Source: PALSA-607 sp963737705
GTDB lineage: Bacteria; Actinomycetota; Actinomycetes; Acidothermales; Acidothermaceae
Length of the DNA: 64,000 nt
Direction: 5' to 3'
Assembly (NCBI GenBank): GCA_963737705.1
Contig: CAVTTP010000004.1
Location: forward strand, 124,001 to 188,000
In this document: positions 52,322 through 60,774 of the stretch, piece after piece
Numbering within the stretch: position 1 is the first letter of the stretch
Layout: each line of letters opens with the position of its first letter
Notes under the pieces: generated by a model
Seen by the model: the letters and a program-made list of their open reading frames with translations, nothing else
Database searches by the model: none
What the model was told of the DNA's origin: nothing
Made by a program: the position numbers and the translations under genes

Positions 52322-53523
52322 AGATCCTGCTCGTAGGTGCAGGCGGTGTCGGTGGGGCGATCACCGGGATCGCTGCGAGACGGCAGTTTTTCGACGCGAT
52401 GGTGGTGGCTGACTACAACGAGGCAAGCGCGCAACGGGCCGCGCAACGAACAGGCGACCCGCGGTTTTCTGCGATTCACATCGACGCGTCGGACGAAGCG
52501 GCCGTTGCGGCTGCATTGCGCGAGCACGGGTGCGACGTCCTGCTCAATGCGACGGACCCACGTTTCGTCATGCCGTTGTTCCGCGCCGCACTCTCGGCCG
52601 GTGCGAACTACCTCGACATGGCGATGTCTTTGTCGCAACCGAACGCCGAGCAGCCCTACGCGCTGACCGGTGTGAAGCTCGGAGACGAGCAGTTCGAACT
52701 CTCCAGCCAATGGGACGACGGGGGGCGGCTCGCTCTCGTCGGCATCGGCGTCGAGCCTGGGCTCTCAGACATCTTCGCCCGCTACGCGGCCGACCATCTC
52801 TTCTCCCACATCGACGAGGTCGGGATCCGCGACGGCGCGAACCTCTCTGTTGAGGGCTACGAGTTCGCGCCCACCTTCTCTATCTGGACCACGATCGAGG
52901 AGTGCCTCAACCCGCCGGTCGTGTGGGAGCGCGACCGTGGCTGGTTCACGACCGAGCCATTCAGCGAGCCCGAGGTGTTCGACTTCCCCGAAGGAATCGG
53001 GCCCGTCGAATGCGTGAACGTCGAGCACGAGGAGGTGCTGCTCGTCCCGCGCTGGGTCGATGCCGACCGGGTCACCTTCAAGTACGGCCTGGGTGACGAG
53101 TTCATTGGCGTTCTCAAGGCTCTTCACAAGATCGGTCTCGATCGCGTCGACAAGATCAAGGTCGGCGACATTGAAGTCTCGCCGCGCGATGTCGTGGCCG
53201 CTTGCCTGCCGAACCCGGCCACCCTCGGTGACCGCATGCGGGGCAAGACCTGCGCAGGCACATATGTGACCGGCACTGGCAAGGACGGCAAGCCACGGGC
53301 GACTTACCTCTACCACGTGGTCGACAACGAGTGGTCGATGCGCGAATACGGTGCGCAGGCGGTCGTCTGGCAGACCGCGATCAACCCCGTCGTCGCCCTC
53401 GAACTCCTCGCCACCGGCGCCTGGAAGGGTGCCGGCGTCCTGGGGCCTGAGGCGTTCGACGCACAGCCCTACCTCGACTTGCTCGTCGCCTACGGTTCAC
53501 CATGGGGAATGCGCGACCAATAG
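52318..53523 (+). CDS. saccharopine dehydrogenase-family protein
   Basis: 401 residues. N-terminal Rossmann domain (MKILLVGAGGVGGAITGIAA) with VVADYNEASAQRAAQRTGDP for the nucleotide ribose, followed by the family catalytic/dimer domain (VGIGVEPGLSDIFARYAADH). Related enzymes include saccharopine dehydrogenase (LYS9) and carboxy(nor)spermidine dehydrogenase, which make or cleave secondary amines. Within the ureohydrolase operon (ATGA overlap) it could split or reduce an imine from a polyamine or amino acid. The reaction is not determinable from sequence. Confidence 0.85.
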   Translation: MKILLVGAGGVGGAITGIAARRQFFDAMVVADYNEASAQRAAQRTGDPRFSAIHIDASDEAAVAAALREHGCDVLLNATDPRFVMPLFRAALSAGANYLDMAMSLSQPNAEQPYALTGVKLGDEQFELSSQWDDGGRLALVGIGVEPGLSDIFARYAADHLFSHIDEVGIRDGANLSVEGYEFAPTFSIWTTIEECLNPPVVWERDRGWFTTEPFSEPEVFDFPEGIGPVECVNVEHEEVLLVPRWVDADRVTFKYGLGDEFIGVLKALHKIGLDRVDKIKVGDIEVSPRDVVAACLPNPATLGDRMRGKTCAGTYVTGTGKDGKPRATYLYHVVDNEWSMREYGAQAVVWQTAINPVVALELLATGAWKGAGVLGPEAFDAQPYLDLLVAYGSPWGMRDQ

Positions 53524-53564
53524 AAGACGTACTGTCGAACCAGCCGACCGAAGGACCGATACAG

Positions 53565-54905
53565 ATGTCGAACACCACCGATTCCGCGCACGCCGAGCTG
53601 GTCGCGCGCCACCGCTACGTGATGCCGTCGTGGATGGCCCTGTACTACGACGACCCCATTGAGATCGCGTCCGGCGAGGGTCGCAGGGTCACCGACGGTC
53701 AGGGTCGTGAATACCTCGACTTCTTCGCCGGGATCCTCACCAACATGCTCGGGTACAACGTCCCCGAAGTGCGCGACGCGATCAAGGCGCAGGCCGACAC
53801 AGGCATCTTGCACACCTCGACGCTCTATCTGATCCGCTCTCAGATCGAACTGGCCGAGAAGATCGCGAGGCTGTCGGGCATTCCCGACGCGAAGGTCTTC
53901 TTCACCTCCTCCGGAACCGAGGCGAACGAGGCTGCGCTGTTACTCGCCACGCAGTACCGCCGCAGTAACCAGGTGCTGGCCTTGCGCAACAGTTACCACG
54001 GGCGCTCCTTTGCCAGCGTCGCCATCACCGGCAACCGCGGCTGGAGCGCATCGAGCCTCTCCCCGCTCAACGTCAGTTACGTGCAGAGCGGCTACCGCTA
54101 TCGCAGTCCGTTCGGGCACATGTCCGACGCCGACTACATCGCCGCGTGTGCCGATGACCTGCGCGACGTCATCATCACGACGACATCGGGGGATGTCGCG
54201 TGCATGATCGCGGAGCCGATTCAAGGCGTCGGCGGTTTCGCGACGCCGCCCGACGGCATGTTCGCCGCGTTCAAGGAAATCCTCGACTCCTACGGCATCT
54301 TGTTCATCTCCGACGAGGTGCAGACCGGTTGGGGCCGTACCGGCGAACACTTCTGGGGTATCCAGGCACACGGCGTGGTGCCCGATGCGATGACTTTCGC
54401 GAAGGGACTCGGTAACGGGACGTCGATTGGCGGCGTCGTTGCGCGCGCCGAGGTCATGGACTGCCTGAACGCCAATTCCATTTCGACCTTCGGCGGCAAC
54501 CCGCTCGTCACTGCAGCCGCGAATGCGACCCTCGACTACGTGCTGTCGCACGACCTGCAAGCAAACGCGGCCAAGGTCGGCACGGTCTTGTTCGAGGGCC
54601 TCCGTGGTCTTCAAGACAGGCATCCGTTCATCGGCGACGTCCGTGGCAAGGGACTCATGATCGGCGTCGAGCTCGTCGTGCCTGGCTCGAAGACGCCCGA
54701 CCCCGCCGCCGCAACGCGAATGATGGAACAGACCCGCGAGCGTGGGCTGTTGATCGGCAAGGGTGGCCTGCACGGCAACGTGTTGCGCATCGCACCTGCG
54801 CTGACCATCACCGAGGCCGAGGCCGCCGAAGGGCTCGAGGTTTTGGCGCAATCCTTCGCAGCACTCGACGCTGCCAGCACGTCAGGCGCGGTGATCGTCC
54901 GATGA
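53565..54905 (+). CDS. class III aminotransferase, beta-alanine/3-aminoisobutyrate type candidate
   Basis: 446 residues from an ATG at 53565 (MSNTTDSAHAELVARHRYVM); an in-frame start at 53502 would overlap the previous gene. Segments: ITGNRGWSASSLSPLNVSYV, ACMIAEPIQGVGGFATPPDG, DEVQTGWGRTGEHFWG and MTFAKGLGNGTSIGGVVARA with the PLP Lys. The fold region FFTSSGTEANEAALLLATQY resembles AGXT2-type enzymes that use beta-alanine or 3-aminoisobutyrate. Overlaps mmsA by 4 nt, and MmsA takes exactly the semialdehydes such an enzyme would make. Specificity inferred. Confidence 0.88.
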   Translation: MSNTTDSAHAELVARHRYVMPSWMALYYDDPIEIASGEGRRVTDGQGREYLDFFAGILTNMLGYNVPEVRDAIKAQADTGILHTSTLYLIRSQIELAEKIARLSGIPDAKVFFTSSGTEANEAALLLATQYRRSNQVLALRNSYHGRSFASVAITGNRGWSASSLSPLNVSYVQSGYRYRSPFGHMSDADYIAACADDLRDVIITTTSGDVACMIAEPIQGVGGFATPPDGMFAAFKEILDSYGILFISDEVQTGWGRTGEHFWGIQAHGVVPDAMTFAKGLGNGTSIGGVVARAEVMDCLNANSISTFGGNPLVTAAANATLDYVLSHDLQANAAKVGTVLFEGLRGLQDRHPFIGDVRGKGLMIGVELVVPGSKTPDPAAATRMMEQTRERGLLIGKGGLHGNVLRIAPALTITEAEAAEGLEVLAQSFAALDAASTSGAVIVR

Positions 54906-56401
54906 GCGAGGTCCGCCGCATCACTCACTGGATAGGCGGGAAGCCCCACACGGGCGAGTCGACTCGCCACGGTGACGTCTTCGACCCGGCGACCGGCCAG
55001 GTCACAGGGCACGTCGACTTCGCGTCGTCCGACGACGTCGATCTTGCCGTCGCCGCCGCATCCGACGCGTGGCAGGACTGGCGGTCGGCGTCGCTGTCGA
55101 AGCGAACGTCTGTCATGTTTGCGATGCGCGAGTTGCTGCGCCAGCGCAGTAGCGAGGTCGCGGCAGCGATCACCGCGGAACACGGCAAGGTGCTCTCCGA
55201 TGCTGCGGGAGAGGTCGCCCGAGGGCTAGAGGTCGTCGAGTTCGCGTGTGGCATTCCGCAACTACTCAAGGGCGGCTTCTCCGAGAACGTGTCGACGAAG
55301 GTCGACGTGTACTCGATCCGTCAGCCGGTGGGCGTCGTCGGCGTCATCTCGCCGTTCAACTTTCCGGCGATGGTGCCGTTGTGGTTCGTACCGATCGCCA
55401 TCGCGTGTGGCAACGCCGTTGTGCTGAAGCCGAGTGAGAAGGACCCGTCGGCGGCGAACCTGCTCGCCGAGCTCTTCGCCGAGGCCGGGTTGCCCGACGG
55501 GGTGCTTAACGTCGTCCATGGCGACAAGGAAGCGGTCGACGCGCTGCTGAACCACCCCGACGTCGGCTCGATCTCGTTCGTCGGGTCGACCCCGGTGGCC
55601 CGCTACGTCTACGAGACCGGCACCAAGAACGGCAAGCGAGTGCAAGCGCTCGGCGGCGCGAAGAACCACATGGTGGTGTTGCCAGACGCGGATCTCGATC
55701 TCGCGGCCGACGCCGCCGTCAACGCCGGCTTCGGGTCGGCTGGTGAGCGGTGCATGGCGATCTCCGCGCTGGTGGCCGTCGATCCCGTCGGTGACGAGCT
55801 CGTTGAGCGGATTCGCACCCGGATGGCGACCCTGCGCATCGGCGATGGCCGGCGCGGCTGCGACATGGGACCGCTGGTGACCCGACCGCACCGCGACAAG
55901 GTCGCGTCGTACCTCGATGCGGGCGCCTCCGCCGGTGCGACCCTGGTCGTCGACGGGCGCGAGACCGCTATCGACGGCGATCCTGATGGCTTCTGGCTCG
56001 GGCCTTCGTTGCTCGATCATGTGACGCCATCTATGTCGTGCTACACCGACGAGATCTTCGGGCCGGTCCTGTCGGTCTTGCGTTCGCCGAGCTACGACGC
56101 TGCGCTCGCGTTGGTCAACGCGAGCCCGTACGGCAACGGCACCGCGATCTTCACCAACGACGGTGGAGCGGCTCGCCGGTTCCAGAACGAGGTATCCGTC
56201 GGCATGGTTGGCATCAACGTGCCGATCCCGGTCCCGATGGCCTACTACTCGTTCGGTGGCTGGAAGTCGTCTTTGTTCGGCGACACCCACGCGCATGGCC
56301 TCGAGGGCGTGCACTTCTTCACGAGGGGCAAGGTTGTGACATCGCGGTGGCTCGATCCAAGTCACGGTGGTCTCAACCTCGGGTTCCCGACGAACGGCTA
56401 A
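54902..56401 (+). CDS. mmsA: CoA-acylating methylmalonate-semialdehyde dehydrogenase
   Basis: 499 residues. Converts malonate or methylmalonate semialdehyde with CoA and NAD to acetyl- or propionyl-CoA plus CO2. The family signatures are ITHWIGGKPHTGES, ISPFNFPAMVPLWFVPIAIA, ALGGAKNHMVVLPDADLD (Asn in place of the usual general-base Glu, typical of this family) and GSAGERCMAISALVAVD with the catalytic Cys. The C-terminal FGGWKSSLFGDTHAHGLEGV is also characteristic. Last gene of the ureohydrolase operon. Confidence 0.93.
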   Translation: MSEVRRITHWIGGKPHTGESTRHGDVFDPATGQVTGHVDFASSDDVDLAVAAASDAWQDWRSASLSKRTSVMFAMRELLRQRSSEVAAAITAEHGKVLSDAAGEVARGLEVVEFACGIPQLLKGGFSENVSTKVDVYSIRQPVGVVGVISPFNFPAMVPLWFVPIAIACGNAVVLKPSEKDPSAANLLAELFAEAGLPDGVLNVVHGDKEAVDALLNHPDVGSISFVGSTPVARYVYETGTKNGKRVQALGGAKNHMVVLPDADLDLAADAAVNAGFGSAGERCMAISALVAVDPVGDELVERIRTRMATLRIGDGRRGCDMGPLVTRPHRDKVASYLDAGASAGATLVVDGRETAIDGDPDGFWLGPSLLDHVTPSMSCYTDEIFGPVLSVLRSPSYDAALALVNASPYGNGTAIFTNDGGAARRFQNEVSVGMVGINVPIPVPMAYYSFGGWKSSLFGDTHAHGLEGVHFFTRGKVVTSRWLDPSHGGLNLGFPTNG

Positions 56402-56571
56402 GAGGGCAGCGTCACCCGTTTGGGCTAGCGGTCGATGAGACCTATTGGCCCATATGGGGCATTCTGCGTAACTGCCTACATCTTTATCGGCTCGGCAGTC
56501 GCGCTTTTCGGAGTCCAGTTGGCACGATGGAACGCGGCGCACCCACTTGCCGGCGATCGGAGGAGTGCCCT

Positions 56572-56913
56572 ATGGCAATAGACGATGTGGTGGCACGGCT
56601 CACCATTTACCTGGGCGCAGCAGACCGCACGGGGGCGCGACTGATGCCCGAAGAGATCGTCCTTCGCGCGCACGCGGCCGGCATCACGGGGGCAACCGTC
56701 TCCCGCGCGTCGCAGTTGGACGCTGACGGCAACGGTCCACGCACGATCTCGTTGTCCCACCCAGCCGCGGTGACGGTCACGATCTTTGCGGCTGAGCCGG
56801 TGCTGCGTACGTTCCTGGCTGGCCTCGACGACCTTCGCGAAGCGGGCGCCACGATGCTGCTCGAGGGTGCCGACGAGTTGCACGAAGCCAACACCCAGCT
56901 CGCCGGCCCGTAA
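56572..56913 (+). CDS. DUF190-like (PII-like) small protein
   Basis: 113 residues from an ATG at 56572 with GGAGGAG 6 nt upstream, one of the best ribosome-binding sites in the window. It reads ARLTIYLGAADRTGARLMPE, EIVLRAHAAGITGATVSRAS and FLAGLDDLREAGATMLLEGA, the pattern of DUF190 proteins, which share the PII fold and are suspected to bind nucleotides. Typical DUF190 genes sit beside crcB fluoride channels; none is seen here. It is an orphan between mmsA and the DinB gene, 170 nt after mmsA, so probably its own transcript. Confidence 0.7.
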   Translation: MAIDDVVARLTIYLGAADRTGARLMPEEIVLRAHAAGITGATVSRASQLDADGNGPRTISLSHPAAVTVTIFAAEPVLRTFLAGLDDLREAGATMLLEGADELHEANTQLAGP

Positions 56914-56940
56914 GCACCCATCGTTGGGGTTAGGCCAGCC

Positions 56941-57025
56941 TCTCTAATTGCTGCGAGTCTCTAACTACTCCCGGTCTCTAACTGCTCCCGGTCTCTAACT
57001 GCTCCCGGTCTCTAGTTGCTGTAGG
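56941..57025. repeat. 17-bp tandem repeat, five units, across a stop codon
   Basis: Units of 17 bp begin at 56941, 56958, 56975, 56992 and 57009; the two central copies TCTCTAACTGCTCCCGG are identical, the outer ones diverge. Because 17 is not a multiple of three, the frame rotates through the array. On the minus strand the DinB-type gene ends inside the array at 56995, and three further units lie beyond its stop. Confidence 0.93.
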
Positions 57026-57714
57026 TCACGCAAGGCGTATCGGTTGTGCCAGAACTCTTCCTCGAAGACCGTCCAGATGCAGTCCTGTAGCGGGTTCACG
57101 CCGTTTTCCAGCACGTCGATGGGTCGGCTGAGATCGCTCGCGTCTACCGATGCGAGGTAATCCCTGAAGCGCGTTGCGCGATCCGCACCGACGGCGAGTG
57201 CATCCGAGACCGACGGTGTCAGGTCGTAGTCGAGCCCCGGCCATGGAAAACCGAGGGAGCCGGTATTCGGCAGCCCAATCGGATCGAAGGGCTCGCCGAG
57301 CACCGGCGACGTGAACCACTTGTCGACCGCGAAGACCAGATGCCTCAGTGTCTGGACGAACGTGAACTCGCCGTTGACGGAGTCGTGCAGCTTTGCCTCC
57401 GGCAGGGCTTGCGCGCGCGACACGGTCTTCGCCCATTCGTCCTCGAGCATCGCCCACGCGGCTCGCATGTCCTGCGGGCTCGACGCGCGTAGCAACGATC
57501 GCAATGGTTGCCACCGGTCACGTTCGTTCACGTACGCAGTGACGTCGACGCCGTTGACGACAAGTTTGTCGACCATCGCGTCGATCTCGACGTCAAACAG
57601 CAAGGCGTGGCTGATTCTCACGCCGGTGAGATCGACGTCGCGGAAACGAGCCCCGCGCAGATCCGCGCCCCAGAACACGGCGCCCGACAGATCACCCTCG
57701 AACTCCTCAGGCAT
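56995..57714 (-). CDS. pentapeptide-repeat/DinB-like fusion protein
   Basis: 239 residues from an ATG at 57714 with AGGAGGAG upstream; the longer frame to 57813 lacks support. Residues about 8-45 contain pentapeptide-type repeats (LSGAVFWGADLRGARFRDVD, LTGVRISHALLF). The rest is a DinB_2 four-helix domain: DEWAKTVSRAQALPEAKLHD, TFVQTLRHLVFAVDKWF and DCIWTVFEEEFWHNRYALRD, with His residues spaced for metal binding. DinB-type proteins include thiol-dependent detoxification enzymes; the function here is unknown. Its last codons and stop lie in the 17-bp tandem repeat. Confidence 0.87.
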   Translation of the reverse strand: MPEEFEGDLSGAVFWGADLRGARFRDVDLTGVRISHALLFDVEIDAMVDKLVVNGVDVTAYVNERDRWQPLRSLLRASSPQDMRAAWAMLEDEWAKTVSRAQALPEAKLHDSVNGEFTFVQTLRHLVFAVDKWFTSPVLGEPFDPIGLPNTGSLGFPWPGLDYDLTPSVSDALAVGADRATRFRDYLASVDASDLSRPIDVLENGVNPLQDCIWTVFEEEFWHNRYALRDLQQLETGSS

Positions 57715-57955
57715 GCTGTCTCCTCCTAGGTGGTTTGGTCGTATCAAACTCTGGCCGAGCCGGAAAGGCGGAACCGGCTGACCTGGCAGGCCGTCCGACC
57801 ATCGTGAAGGCACGTGTCGCTATCCGTCGCGCTGCCGCCCCCATCGGCACCGCGATGGTGTCGATCTCGCTGGGGCGCGGGTAATCGACTCGTCCGACCT
57901 CGACCCTCTCAGCGGCGTCCCTCTCGTCGCGCCACCCTCGTTCTCGGGCGCCGAT

Positions 57956-58321
57956 TTGGATGCGAGTGACGGGTCCACGGGCGCTGCGGGAATCGGGCTC
58001 GCGGATGAAGCAGGACCAGTCATCGGTCGGACATCGCAAGGATCGACGGGGTTCGAGTGGCACGACGGAATCGGTGTTGGTCCCGAGTGTGAGTCGGCGT
58101 TGCCTATATCTGCCGCAGCACCGGTGGTGAGCGGCGGCAGCGTCATCGTCAAAATCGGGTCGACAAAGACGCTGGAGAAGGGCGATGTCTTCGGTCCGGT
58201 ACGACTCTGCTTCGCAGTTGCAGGACCTGTCGACCAACAACTCAGCGTTGTCTGGGCGCCAGCACCTTTCACGCAGGGGTCTTCGCAGCCGCCCCCGCAA
58301 TACGTCGTCCTGACGCCTTGA
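57956..58321 (+). CDS. hypothetical protein, doubtful start
   Basis: 121 codons from a TTG at 57956; the frame is open back to 57782 without ATG or GTG. The product is Gly/Ser/Pro-rich at first, then VVSGGSVIVKIGSTKTLEKG and GDVFGPVRLCFAVAGPVDQQ, and ends QPPPQYVVLTP. Third codon positions are less GC-rich than in neighbouring genes. It resembles no family I know and may be a remnant of a secreted protein that lost its 5' end, or a chance frame. It fills most of the 611-nt gap between the DinB and gabT genes, where I see no better candidate. Confidence 0.3.
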   Translation: MDASDGSTGAAGIGLADEAGPVIGRTSQGSTGFEWHDGIGVGPECESALPISAAAPVVSGGSVIVKIGSTKTLEKGDVFGPVRLCFAVAGPVDQQLSVVWAPAPFTQGSSQPPPQYVVLTP

Positions 58322-58325
58322 TCGT

Positions 58326-59699
58326 TTAGAGCGCGGCGAAGGCTTGCTCCACGACGTCAAGGCCTTCGTGCAGGAGGTGCTCTGGAATCACCAACGGTGG
58401 CAGAAAGCGCAACACGTTGCTGTAGGTGCCCGCGGTCAGCACGACGACGCCGGCCGCATGACACGCCTTGGCCACGGCCGACGTGGTAGCTGCGTCCGGC
58501 TCGATCGTGCCCGGCTTGACGATCTCGACGGCGATCATCGCGCCGCGCCCGCGTACGTCGCCGATGCAGTCAAATTTCTCGGCCATCGCACGAAGTCGAG
58601 GCAACATGATGGCTTCGATGTCACGCGCACGTGCCACCAAGTCGAGTTCGTCGATCGTGCGCATCGCACCGAGTGCGGCAGCGCAGGCCACCGGGTTGCC
58701 TCCATACGTACCGCCGAGCCCACCAACGTGCGCAGCGTCCATGATCTCGGCGCGGCCAGTGACCGCCGAGAGCGGCATGCCGCCAGCGATGCCTTTCGCC
58801 GTCGTGATCACATCGGGCACGACGCCTTCGTGGGTCGACGCCCACATCTCGCCGGTGCGAGCAAAGCCGGTCTGAATCTCGTCGGCTATGAAGACGATGC
58901 CGTTGGAGGTACAGAACTCCGACAACGCCGTAAGGAATCCGGCACCAGGGACGATGAAGCCGCCCTCGCCCTGAATGGGCTCGATCAGAACCGCGGCGAT
59001 GTTGTCGGCGCCGAGCTGCGTTTTCATCAGCGAGATGGCGAGAGCGGCGGCTTCTGGGCCGCAGTTCTCCGGCCCAGTCGGCCATCGGTACGGGTAGGCC
59101 ATCGGCAACCGATAGACCTCCGGCGCGAACGGACCGAAAGAGTTCTTGTAGGGCATGTTCTTTGCGGTCAGCGCCATCGTCATGTTGGTGCGGCCGTGGT
59201 AGGCGTGGTCGAACACGACGATGGCTGATCGGCCGGTGAACGCCCGCGCGATCTTGACGGCGTTCTCAACGGCCTCGGCGCCAGAGTTGAACAGCGCCGA
59301 CTTCTTCGCGTGATCGCCCGGCGTACGCGCGTTGAGTTGCTCACACACCGCGACGTATCCCTCGTATGGCGTCACCATGAAACAGGTGTGCGTGAACGCC
59401 GCGACCTGATCGCGCACAGCAGTCACGACATGGTCGGCAGCGTTGCCGACGCCGACAACCGCAATGCCCGAGCCGAGATCGATCAGCGAGTTGCCATCGA
59501 CGTCGACGACGACGCCACCGCCGGCCGCTTCGATGAAGACCGGGAACGCGATGCTGACCCCGCGAGCGACCGCGTCGGTGCGCCTGGCGAGGAGTTCTAC
59601 CGACCGCGGACCCGGAATCGCGGTCACGAGACGGCGCTCCTGGGGCAACCCTGGTCCACCGCGAGCCGGGACGACCGCGGGTACGTCGGAGTCGGCCAT
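58326..59699 (-). CDS. gabT: 4-aminobutyrate aminotransferase
   Basis: 457 residues. Transfers the amino group of GABA to 2-oxoglutarate, giving succinate semialdehyde. Motifs: GNSLIDLGSGIAVVGVGNAA, NSGAEAVENAVKIARAFTGR, VLIEPIQGEGGFIVPGAGFL, DEIQTGFARTGEMWASTHEG and TTAKGIAGGMPLSAVTGRAE (PLP Lys). These match GabT closely. The GABA would come from the putrescine aminotransferase and PatD-like dehydrogenase upstream in the island. No gabD is in the window, so the next step must be encoded elsewhere. Not adjacent to another pathway gene in an operon. Confidence 0.92.
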   Translation of the reverse strand: MADSDVPAVVPARGGPGLPQERRLVTAIPGPRSVELLARRTDAVARGVSIAFPVFIEAAGGGVVVDVDGNSLIDLGSGIAVVGVGNAADHVVTAVRDQVAAFTHTCFMVTPYEGYVAVCEQLNARTPGDHAKKSALFNSGAEAVENAVKIARAFTGRSAIVVFDHAYHGRTNMTMALTAKNMPYKNSFGPFAPEVYRLPMAYPYRWPTGPENCGPEAAALAISLMKTQLGADNIAAVLIEPIQGEGGFIVPGAGFLTALSEFCTSNGIVFIADEIQTGFARTGEMWASTHEGVVPDVITTAKGIAGGMPLSAVTGRAEIMDAAHVGGLGGTYGGNPVACAAALGAMRTIDELDLVARARDIEAIMLPRLRAMAEKFDCIGDVRGRGAMIAVEIVKPGTIEPDAATTSAVAKACHAAGVVVLTAGTYSNVLRFLPPLVIPEHLLHEGLDVVEQAFAAL

Positions 59700-60079
59700 G
59701 ACGCCTCCAAGCTAGCCGGGCATTTTGGGGCCACCGAAGAGGCATGTCCGGGAAGATGTACTGTATCCGACTAACGCCCTGGCTGAGCCTGACGGTAACA
59801 ACCGTTGGTGATGACTTAGGCGACGGAATCCGTCGCCCGGTTGGCGTGAATGGTGAGGGCGGCGTCGCAGATCCGACGCCGTCCTCTCTCAATTCCGCAG
59901 GCGGTCGTTCAGGTCTCCGCAGGCAGTCGTTCCGGTCGGCCGCTCGCACGGAGACCCGCTCGTCACCCGCACTTCACCTGCCGGAAACCTGCACCTGGCA
60001 TCCTGTACCTGCCGTAGCAGTAGCGCTAAGACGGCGGCGGCTCTAAACGGCGAGAGCTCTCAACGATGGGAGATGGGCG
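59700..60079. other. 380-nt intergenic region with a degenerate repeat
   Basis: Divergent promoter region between gabT and the ACT protein. It contains a 22-bp tandem duplication with two mismatches (59894-59915 and 59916-59937), followed by several scattered ACCTGC motifs. Frames crossing it have no ribosome-binding site and no recognisable product. No known riboswitch seen. Confidence 0.6.
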
Positions 60080-60712
60080 ATGCTGATGCACCTGCGGATA
60101 AGCGTGCCCGATCGTCCCGGCATGCTGGCCCAAATCACGGCCGCGCTTGCTGACGTCGGCGCCGACATCCGGACCATCGCGGTTCTCGAGCGCGAATCCG
60201 GTCGGGCGATCGACGACATCTATCTCAGCTGGCCAGAGGCCCGGTCGGCGGACGTGCTGTCGCAGCGCGTGGCAAGCGTGCGCGGAGTCACGGTGCTCGG
60301 ACTTCGACCGTCACGCCAGGTGCCCGGTGCCTTTCCCGACATCGACCTCCTGAGCCAAGTTCTCGCCACGGCGTCGCGTGGTCTCGACACGCTTGTCGAC
60401 ATGGCAGCGCTTGCGTTTGGTGCCGACTGGGCGGCCAGCGTCACCTACGCGTCCGGCGCACCCGTCGTGCTGTACGCGAGCGCGCGGCCCGATGACGTGA
60501 TCGTGCTGCCGGAGATCGCGGTCATCCGGTCTGCGGCGATCGAAGTCGACGGCGTGCAACTGGCGGCGACCCCGCTGTCCCCGTTCGATGCGGTACTGGT
60601 CTGCGGACGCGCCGACAAGCCATCATTCCACCAGGCGGAGCTTGAGCGGATCCGGCGAGTGACCGAGCTCGCCGTTGGCCTGGTGCGCTCCGACGTGTCG
60701 CTCGCGGGATAG
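60080..60712 (+). CDS. ACT-domain protein
   Basis: 210 residues. The N-terminal ACT domain (MHLRISVPDRPGMLAQITAA, LADVGADIRTIAVLERESGR, to about 78) normally binds an amino acid. A longer C-terminal region (about 90-205) with LVDMAALAFGADWAASVTYA and LERIRRVTELAVGLVRSD resembles a GAF-like sensor fold, though this is weak. There is no DNA-binding or catalytic motif. It may be an amino-acid sensor acting on another protein. An in-frame ATG at 60086 is an alternative start. Lies 62 nt before the MMPL gene on the same strand. Confidence 0.75.
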   Translation: MLMHLRISVPDRPGMLAQITAALADVGADIRTIAVLERESGRAIDDIYLSWPEARSADVLSQRVASVRGVTVLGLRPSRQVPGAFPDIDLLSQVLATASRGLDTLVDMAALAFGADWAASVTYASGAPVVLYASARPDDVIVLPEIAVIRSAAIEVDGVQLAATPLSPFDAVLVCGRADKPSFHQAELERIRRVTELAVGLVRSDVSLAG

Positions 60713-60774
60713 CAGTACCACCTCTTTCCTGGGTGCGACTTTCCCGTTGGGACGACCCCGTTTAGCCTGAGCGC

